NCBI GenBank assembly: GCA_002339125.1
Contig: DDJQ01000065.1
Location: 1 to 14,329, forward strand
Origin: Alteromonadaceae bacterium UBA2620
GTDB taxonomy: Bacteria; Pseudomonadota; Gammaproteobacteria; Enterobacterales; Alteromonadaceae
Reading direction: 5' to 3'
DNA length: 14,329 bases
The notes beneath the pieces are model-generated. The model did no database searches. It had not been told where the DNA came from and worked only from the letters and a program-made list of their open reading frames with translations. This document shows, one piece after another, positions 7,303 to 12,218 of the stretch. Positions within the stretch are counted from its first letter, which is position 1. Each line of letters begins with the position of its first letter. The position numbers were made by a program, and so were the translations under genes.

Positions 7303-8205
7303 TTAGCCTTCGTCGACCTGATTTTCTGTTTGTTTTGCCAGGCGCACAAAATCGGCAATGTAATCGATATTGACGTCATTATTGCGCATGCCCAGATAAA
7401 TGTGCTTCATGATCCCTTTCGTGCCCAGTCGTAAACTTACCAGTTTTAGCGACCTTGCATAGGTATCAACCAGCCAGCCCGGTAATGCTGCGACACCGCG
7501 CCCGGCACTGACCATTTGCAACATGATCTCGGTAGCCTCTATGTGCCTGTGGCGTTTTACGGTGCATCCGGCCGGGGCCAGAAACTGACTGAAGATATCC
7601 AGTCTTTGCGGTTCTACCGGGTAGGTGATCAGGGTTTGATTTTGCAAATCCGCTGGTTCTATCTGCTGCAAAGTGGCCAGTGGGTGTGATTGACTTACCA
7701 CCAGGCGCTGCTCGAAATCAAACACCGGTATAAAGGTTACACCGCTCTTGAACAGCGGATCCGGGGTAACGAGCACGTCAATGTCATAGTCAAATAAAGC
7801 GCCCATACCGCCAAACTGAAACTCCTGTTTTACATCCACCTCTACGCCTGGCCAGGTTTCCAGAAACGGACTCACTACTTTTAACAGCCATTGATAACAG
7901 GGATGACATTCCATGCCTATTCGCAACGAACCGCGCTGGCCTTTAGCGATTTGGGTAAGTAACAATTCGGTATGTTCAAACTGGGGTAACAGGCGTTTGG
8001 CGAGGATGAGGATTTGCCGGCCTGCCTGAGTGAGCCGTAGTTTACGGCCGTCTTTTTCCCATACCGCCGTACCCAACTGCTGCTCCAGCTTTTTGATGCT
8101 GTGGCTCAGTGCCGACTGACTCAGATGCAGCTTGTCGGCAGCGAGCGTAAGGGTGCCGCACTCATCAACCGCTGTTAGCAGTTGCAGATGAAAACGTTCT
8201 ATCAT
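7303..8205 (-). CDS. LysR-family transcriptional regulator, MetR-like (300 aa)
   Basis: LysR-type regulator of standard length. The winged helix-turn-helix covers residues 3-62 (TLTLAADKLHLSQSALSHSI as the HTH core), followed by a linker helix and a type 2 periplasmic-binding-like effector domain. The stretch RIGMECHPCYQWL (95-107) closely resembles the RIAIECHSCIQWL of E. coli MetR. ITYPVEPQRLDIFSQFLAPAG and IMLQMVSAGRGVAALPGWLV also match MetR in order. MetR uses homocysteine as co-effector and activates methionine synthesis genes; here no met gene is adjacent, only a transporter. It may be a true MetR or a paralogue. The start ATG at 8205 fits the usual MI(E/D)xxHL opening; the Shine-Dalgarno is weak. 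Confidence 0.9.
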   Translation of the reverse strand: MIERFHLQLLTAVDECGTLTLAADKLHLSQSALSHSIKKLEQQLGTAVWEKDGRKLRLTQAGRQILILAKRLLPQFEHTELLLTQIAKGQRGSLRIGMECHPCYQWLLKVVSPFLETWPGVEVDVKQEFQFGGMGALFDYDIDVLVTPDPLFKSGVTFIPVFDFEQRLVVSQSHPLATLQQIEPADLQNQTLITYPVEPQRLDIFSQFLAPAGCTVKRHRHIEATEIMLQMVSAGRGVAALPGWLVDTYARSLKLVSLRLGTKGIMKHIYLGMRNNDVNIDYIADFVRLAKQTENQVDEG

Positions 8206-8539
8206 TTTATCTATGCATTAATTTCATGGTTTGGCTGAATACTATCACTATTTTTAATCAAATGGTGCCGTACTGTTAAACCACAATGGTACGCATAACA
8301 TAAGCCGTCATGACCTTGAAAAGTAGAAAGTTGAAGTTAAAAAGCGCTATTAAGTGGTGAATATGCAGTTAAAGTTCAGTTTTATGCCTTCTGTGACTTT
8401 GCCTGAACGGTGATGTAATCGCCCAGTCAGGCTTTGACGGGATAGGTTTTAAGAGTTGGCTCCTATCTGCACAGTCTGCCACCCCAGGGGGGGCACACTA
8501 CAGACTTCCGCTTCCCCATCCCTAATAACCATATAAGCA
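8206..8539. other. Non-coding interval with several hairpins
   Basis: No coding frame was seen. From 8401 on there are three successive inverted repeats on the plus strand: GCCTGA/TCAGGC (8401-8406, 8427-8432), GATAGG/CCTATC (8441-8446, 8462-8467) and GTCTG/CAGAC (8474-8478, 8501-8505), the last enclosing a CCCC-A-GGGGGGG block (8482-8493). They could be part of a long leader or of terminator-like debris. I compared the stretch by eye with TPP, cobalamin, FMN, lysine, glycine, preQ1 and c-di-GMP riboswitch cores and found no match. Confidence 0.35.
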
Positions 8540-8567
8540 TTGAAAACAGCGATTACTCCTGTATATC
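8540..8567 (+). promoter_or_regulatory. Putative sigma-70 promoter of an orphan leader
   Basis: TTGAAA (8540-8545) and TATATC (8562-8567) with a 16-bp spacer. It points towards the well-formed ribosome binding site at 8638-8643 and the ATG at 8651, which would give a leader of about 75 bases. Prediction by eye only. Confidence 0.4.
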
Positions 8568-8570
8568 GGT

Positions 8571-8650
8571 AAGGCCCCCTTGCCAAATGGTTGGCAGGCT
8601 AGGCTATCGTGAGCCAACTAACTGTTTTTACCTCTCCTGAGGACACTTCT
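8571..8650 (+). promoter_or_regulatory. Foldable 5' leader with mutually exclusive hairpins and strong ribosome binding site
   Basis: TGCCAA (8581-8586) can pair with TTGGCA (8591-8596). The TTGGC part of the second arm can alternatively pair with GCCAA (8613-8617), and GGCT/AGCC (8602-8605, 8612-8615) offers a third local stem. A T-run follows (8625-8629), then CTCCTGAGGA just before the ATG at 8651. Switching stems ahead of a start codon is typical of attenuators or riboswitches, but the gene that was controlled is missing, and no known riboswitch class is recognised. Confidence 0.4.
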
Positions 8651-9014
8651 ATGCTGGAAACATGGCGCTGCTGATCCGGGCGGCAGCAAGGCTGTCAGCC
8701 TGAGGCTCTATCAACTGGCGCGCTTCGAGTATTTCAAAAGGGCCCGGAACATCATCAAGGCTACGAGGGACGAGTGTTTCCGTCTGGGCCAAAACATAAA
8801 TGCCCGAGCCGGTTTTAATGTCTACCAAACCGGCTATCTCCAGTGCAATCATGGCTTCGCGAATGGTAGGTCGGCTAACCTCAAAGCGACCGGCCAGATC
8901 CCGCTCCGAAGGCAAACGTTCGCCCGGACGAATTTGCCCATTCTGAATTTGTTGCTCTATCTGGGTGGCGACTTCCAAATACAGACGGCGAACTTTTACG
9001 GCATCCACTTGCAT
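8649..9014 (-). pseudogene. Truncated GntR-family regulator (UxuR/ExuR-like, FCD subfamily)
   Basis: The 121-residue frame holds a complete winged helix-turn-helix (residues 8-76: LYLEVATQIEQQIQNG, then LPSERDLAGRFEVSRPTIRE, IALEIAGLVDIKTGSGIYV), the usual linker, and the opening of the FCD effector domain (GPFEILEARQLIEPQADSLAAARIS, 91-115). After that it ends in six unrelated residues, SAMFPA, and a stop. Full-length members have about 230-260 residues, so more than half of the effector domain is gone, including the metal- and ligand-binding helices. The GPFE(I/L)L(E/Q)ARQL motif matches the hexuronate regulators UxuR and ExuR of E. coli. It may still bind DNA but could not respond to an effector. 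The ATG at 9014 has a weak ribosome binding site. Confidence 0.8.
8651..8674 (+). pseudogene. Orphan gene start: seven codons after an intact leader
   Basis: ATG with a textbook Shine-Dalgarno (TGAGGA, 7 bases upstream) encodes only MLETWRC before a TGA. Within or just after these codons the sequence becomes the antisense of the GntR coding region. The most economical reading is that this is the 5' stub of a longer gene whose body was deleted. A genuine short leader peptide is possible but less likely, because nothing on this strand follows it. Confidence 0.45.
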
Positions 9015-9263
9015 AATAATGTCGGGTTCTGACTGGCGTTAATCTGATTGTTGAGAATATCGCCAACCGGCAAGTAGTCAAGCACCTGGCGCCGCTCTGT
9101 CTGGGGGGGTAATAGGGAGACACTACCGGTCGTGAATAGTTAAGTATAAAAAGTTAAACCTATAGTGCTGGCGTGATACCTATCGGGCGGGGTAGCAGGC
9201 TGCCAAGTTGTTATACTTTTGGCTATATTGCAACTCTGGTGTCTGATGGAGATTTAATACTTC

Positions 9264-10412
9264 ATGTCGTCCGGCCTTCCCATCGGCATAATGATGGCTT
9301 TTGTCATCAACGTGCTGGTAAGCGTTTATTTTTTCGCTGTGTACAGGGCGCAACAGCGCAACCAGTCGTATCTGTACTGGTCTGTTTCATGTGCCCTTTT
9401 TGCGGCAGGTATCGGTGTGTCTGTTATTGCTCATGCTGCAGATGGGTTGCAGGCCGTTAACACACTGGCTTGTCTGTTATTGTTCACGGCTTCTTTCGGG
9501 CTCTATTGCGGGCTGAATAAGTTTGAGTTGTCACCGGGCTCGATAAAGTTTTACCGCCGGGTGAGAAGTATTTTTGTGGTTGGCTGCGCTCTGATTACTG
9601 TTGCTGGTTTCTATTCCGCGATGGTTAACGTAGTGGCTTCCGTGGGCATGGCATTGATGTTCGTGATGACCGAGGGGCTGTTTTATCAGCGCAAGTCTCC
9701 CTATAAAAGCGTCTATCTGGTTCTGCGGGTACTGCTGTTGCTGCATGCTTTTGTACTGTTTTTACAAGGCATTGTTATTCTGGTCCAAACGCTGGCCGCC
9801 CAGGACTCTGATACCCGTTATTTGTTCAATATTGTTCTGCTTTCTCACCTGGTACTAACTGTGGCTACCGCGTTGGTGTTGCCGTTACTACATGTAATGA
9901 ACCAGCGTCGGCAATGGCAGAAACTCGCCAACTTAGATGAATTAACCGGTTTACCTACCCGCCGCGCCTTTGTACAGAAAGCCGCGAAATCCTTATCTGC
10001 CGATGATCAGGCCTGCCATTCCCTGCTGATGGTCGATATTGATCACTTTAAACAAGTGAACGACCAGTTTGGTCATACTTTTGGCGATGAAGTATTAAGC
10101 CGGGTTGGAAAAATGTTAGCCGAAGGCTTGCGACAAACCGATATTGTGGGTCGTATGGGCGGTGAGGAATTTGCAATCCTATTGCCTGGTGTCAGTACCG
10201 AGCGGGCCCAAAGCGTTGCCGACAGACTAAGGCACAAAGTGTCTGAGCTGCAATTTAAACGGGGTGATAAACAGGTTAGTATTACCGTCAGTATTGGTAT
10301 TGCAGTCTCTCATGAAGTGCTCTACGACTGGGAGCATCTTTACTCACAGGCCGATCAGGCGTTGTATTCTGCCAAGCGGGAAGGGCGTAATCTGGTGTAC
10401 GTGTTCAGCTGA
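9264..10412 (+). CDS. Membrane-bound diguanylate cyclase (GGDEF domain, 382 aa)
   Basis: Makes cyclic di-GMP from two GTP. The N-terminal 215 residues hold about seven hydrophobic helices (near 5-27, 37-59, 63-85, 104-124, 125-141, 150-174 and 189-213), forming an integral-membrane sensor of the MASE-like kind that I cannot assign to a named class. The cytoplasmic GGDEF domain starts at DELTGLPTRRAF, includes the Mg/GTP-binding MVDIDHFKQVNDQFGH, and has the active-site signature GGEEF at 299-303, so it should be active. An RxxD inhibitory site (RQTD, 290-293) lies exactly five residues before the signature, which predicts product inhibition. There is no EAL or PAS domain. The ATG at 9264 is preceded by GGAG at a long spacing of about 13 bases. 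A YjbR-family gene follows after 55 bases. Confidence 0.95.
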   Translation: MSSGLPIGIMMAFVINVLVSVYFFAVYRAQQRNQSYLYWSVSCALFAAGIGVSVIAHAADGLQAVNTLACLLLFTASFGLYCGLNKFELSPGSIKFYRRVRSIFVVGCALITVAGFYSAMVNVVASVGMALMFVMTEGLFYQRKSPYKSVYLVLRVLLLLHAFVLFLQGIVILVQTLAAQDSDTRYLFNIVLLSHLVLTVATALVLPLLHVMNQRRQWQKLANLDELTGLPTRRAFVQKAAKSLSADDQACHSLLMVDIDHFKQVNDQFGHTFGDEVLSRVGKMLAEGLRQTDIVGRMGGEEFAILLPGVSTERAQSVADRLRHKVSELQFKRGDKQVSITVSIGIAVSHEVLYDWEHLYSQADQALYSAKREGRNLVYVFS

Positions 10413-10467
10413 GTAGCGAGCGTTGCCAGCCAATCTGCATACTGCAGCCTCTGACGACGGATTAACC

Positions 10468-10836
10468 ATGGATCATCACGCCTTTAATGCCTTTTGCCGG
10501 ACCTTTAAAGCCACCACGCATGTGGTGCAATGGGGGAATTCCGAAGTCTGGAAAATTGGCGGTAAAGTGTTTGCCATAGGCAGTCGCTCGAAAGCCGGCA
10601 CGCCAGCCTATACCTTTAAAACCTCACCACTTAACTTCGAATTTTTATGTCAGGTCGAGGGGTATATTCCTGCGCCTTACCTGGCTAGTCGCGGCATGAA
10701 GTGGATCCAACAAACCGATACTTCCGGCCCCCTTGATGACGATTTAAAATACTATCTCAGCGAGTCCTACCGCATTGTGGCGCTAGGCCTTAGCAAACGT
10801 AAGCGGCAGGAACTTGGCATCGCTGATATTGGCTAA
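10468..10836 (+). CDS. YjbR/MmcQ-family protein (122 aa)
   Basis: Small soluble protein of the MmcQ/YjbR (CyaY-like fold) family, often called DNA-binding although the biological role is not established. Family hallmarks are visible in order: an N-terminal helix (FNAFCRTFKATTHVVQWG), the strand pair VWKIGGKVFAIG, FKTSPLNFEFLCQ, then the conserved PAPYLASRGMKWIQ and the C-terminal helix YYLSESYRIVALGLSKRKRQEL, matching E. coli YjbR (the PSRHLNKAHW and YYLVDASYQQAV regions). I chose the ATG at 10468 over a TTG at 10423, since the extra 15 residues are not family-like. It may be co-transcribed with the cyclase 55 bases upstream. It converges with soxR, leaving only 22 bases between the stop codons. 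Confidence 0.85.
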   Translation: MDHHAFNAFCRTFKATTHVVQWGNSEVWKIGGKVFAIGSRSKAGTPAYTFKTSPLNFEFLCQVEGYIPAPYLASRGMKWIQQTDTSGPLDDDLKYYLSESYRIVALGLSKRKRQELGIADIG

Positions 10837-10858
10837 ATGCGCCGGTTGAAACACAGGT

Positions 10859-11308
10859 TTAATTTTGCTTCTCTTCCTCAAGGATCCTGGCCCCGGGACC
10901 CTCTTCGCCGAGCCTATCCTCAGGGTTTCGCAGTGGACAGTCACGTAAAGATAGGCAGCCACAGCCAATGCAGCTGTCGAGCTTATCCCTGAGCTGGGTC
11001 AGGCTTAGAATTCGCTTGTTCAGCATTGCCCGCCATTCACTGCTCATCTGCTGCCAGTCAGAGGGAGACACTTCGCGGGTAGGGAATTTTTCCAGATGCG
11101 ACTTAATGATCCGTAACGAAATACCAGCCTGTTTGGCGATACGAATGATCGCCACCCGGCGCAGAATACTGCGGTGGTAGCGGCGTTGATTGCCCTGGGT
11201 GCGCAGGCTCTGAATTAACCCTTTTTCTTCATAGTAATGAAGCGTAGAAACGGCCACACCGCTGCGCCTGGCCACATCGCCAACACTTAATGTGTTATGC
11301 ATCATCAT
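10859..11308 (-). CDS. soxR: Redox-sensitive MerR-family activator SoxR
   Basis: Dimeric [2Fe-2S] transcription factor that is switched on by oxidation of its cluster by superoxide or redox-cycling compounds. The N-terminal MerR winged helix (LSVGDVARRSGVAVSTLHYYEEKGLI, roughly residues 7-32) is followed by the RRYHRSILRRV wing and a dimerisation helix. The cluster ligands are all present: Cys113, Cys116, Cys118 and Cys124 in CIGCGCLSLRDCPLRNP. The C-terminal tail EDRLGEEGPGARILEE is almost that of E. coli SoxR. Three consecutive ATGs (11308, 11305, 11302) are possible starts and the Shine-Dalgarno is poor. It is divergent from sodB, and its own minus-strand -10 (TATAAT at 11334-11339) lies inside the SoxR operator, which implies autoregulation. 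No soxS is visible in the window. Confidence 0.96.
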   Translation of the reverse strand: MMMHNTLSVGDVARRSGVAVSTLHYYEEKGLIQSLRTQGNQRRYHRSILRRVAIIRIAKQAGISLRIIKSHLEKFPTREVSPSDWQQMSSEWRAMLNKRILSLTQLRDKLDSCIGCGCLSLRDCPLRNPEDRLGEEGPGARILEEEKQN

Positions 11309-11324
11309 TCACCAAAAATAATTA

Positions 11325-11355
11325 TTGACCTCAATTATACATGAGGTTTTAGTAT
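11325..11355 (+). promoter_or_regulatory. SoxR-dependent sodB promoter and SoxR box
   Basis: The -35 TTGACC (11325-11330) and -10 TAGTAT (11350-11355) are separated by 19 bp, the over-long spacer typical of MerR-family promoters. The spacer carries the SoxR box ACCTCA-N8-TGAGGT (11328-11347), with the same arms as the E. coli soxS operator and the same register, the ACC forming the end of the -35. On the opposite strand TATAAT (11334-11339) within the box would serve soxR. The transcript to sodB would have a leader of about 45 bases. Confidence 0.88.
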
Positions 11356-11408
11356 TTGTGTCGACTAGTCAAATTTGCGCTATCCACTATTTGAGTCAGG
11401 AGACAAAG

Positions 11409-11996
11409 ATGAGTTTTACTTTACCCGATTTACCTTATGCAAAAGATGCCCTGGCACCTCTGATATCACAGGAAACCTTCGAATATCATTATGCAAAGCA
11501 TCATGCCACTTACGTGGCGAAACTTAATGATTTAGTTGCCGATACGCCCTATGCCGATATGTCGTTGGAAGCAATAATCTCAGACGCCAGTGGCCCACTG
11601 TTCAATAATGCTGCTCAGGTGTGGAATCATTCTTTCTTCTGGCAATGTTTATCGCCACAAGGCGGTGGCGAGCCGGCGCAGGAATTGGCTGATGTTATTG
11701 AGGAAAACTGGGCATCGGTGGACGCCTTTAAAGCCGAGTTTACCCAGCAGGCGATTAACAATTTTGGTTCCGGCTGGACCTGGCTTGCGCTTAACGCCGC
11801 AGGCGAGCTGGTAATTGTGAATACCGCTAATGCCGATACGCCGATTGCCCATGAAGGCCTGAAGCCTTTACTTACCGTGGATGTATGGGAACATGCTTAT
11901 TATATCGACCACCGCAATGCTAGGCCGGCATATCTGGATGCTTTCTGGCAGCTGGTTAACTGGGAGTTTGTGGAATATAACCTTACGGGTCATTAA
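11409..11996 (+). CDS. sodB: Iron superoxide dismutase (SodB)
   Basis: Cytoplasmic superoxide dismutase of the Fe/Mn family, 195 residues, converting superoxide to H2O2 and O2. Metal ligands are His27 (YHYAKHH), His74 (WNHSFFW), Asp158 and His162 (DVWEHAYYIDHRN). Gln70 in NNAAQVWNH supplies the outer-sphere glutamine from the N-terminal domain, which marks the iron rather than the manganese type. The start is the ATG at 11409 (MSFTLPDLPYAKDAL), with AGGAGA 7 bases upstream; a longer in-frame extension from 11325 runs through the promoter and is not real. It is divergent from soxR and apparently controlled directly by it. Confidence 0.97.
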   Translation: MSFTLPDLPYAKDALAPLISQETFEYHYAKHHATYVAKLNDLVADTPYADMSLEAIISDASGPLFNNAAQVWNHSFFWQCLSPQGGGEPAQELADVIEENWASVDAFKAEFTQQAINNFGSGWTWLALNAAGELVIVNTANADTPIAHEGLKPLLTVDVWEHAYYIDHRNARPAYLDAFWQLVNWEFVEYNLTGH

Positions 11997-12104
11997 TTCA
12001 TTTAAACATTATGGCAGGCTGGATGTCTGCCTCTGTTGCGCTGACTACTTTGCTCAATATTCACCTGCAACGAAATCCTATGCGCTATCTTAATACATTA
12101 TATA

Positions 12105-12155
12105 AATAGTAATTATTCTCATTTGTGTTGACATTGGTGTTTCTTGTTCTATTAT
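12105..12155 (+). promoter_or_regulatory. Fur box and promoter of the TonB-dependent receptor gene
   Basis: Read on the minus strand, 12123-12105 is AATGAGAATAATTACTATT, which agrees with the 19-bp Fur consensus (AATGATAATNATTATCATT) at about 15-16 positions by eye. Five bases later comes a promoter with a perfect -35 TTGACA (12128-12133), 16-bp spacer and -10 TATTAT (12150-12155). Iron-replete Fur would be expected to repress the receptor gene. The stretch from the sodB stop to here shows no other gene. Confidence 0.7.
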
Positions 12156-12218
12156 AGCGGCGCATTCTTAACACAGAGCCACCTAAACACACATATCTTG
12201 ACATTCGATAGGAAGCGC

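Noticed and set aside
8487..8493. G-run repeated near 9104-9110 as a direct repeat flanking the GntR remnant
   Set aside because: Only the homopolymer is shared; flanking bases differ, so there is no target-site duplication or insertion-sequence end.
8401..8650. Cobalamin, TPP or other known riboswitch
   Set aside because: None of the conserved core boxes of the common classes could be found by eye on the plus strand.
12013..12031. Terminator of sodB (GGCAG/CTGCC)
   Set aside because: Only a 5-bp stem with a 9-base loop, and no T-run follows.
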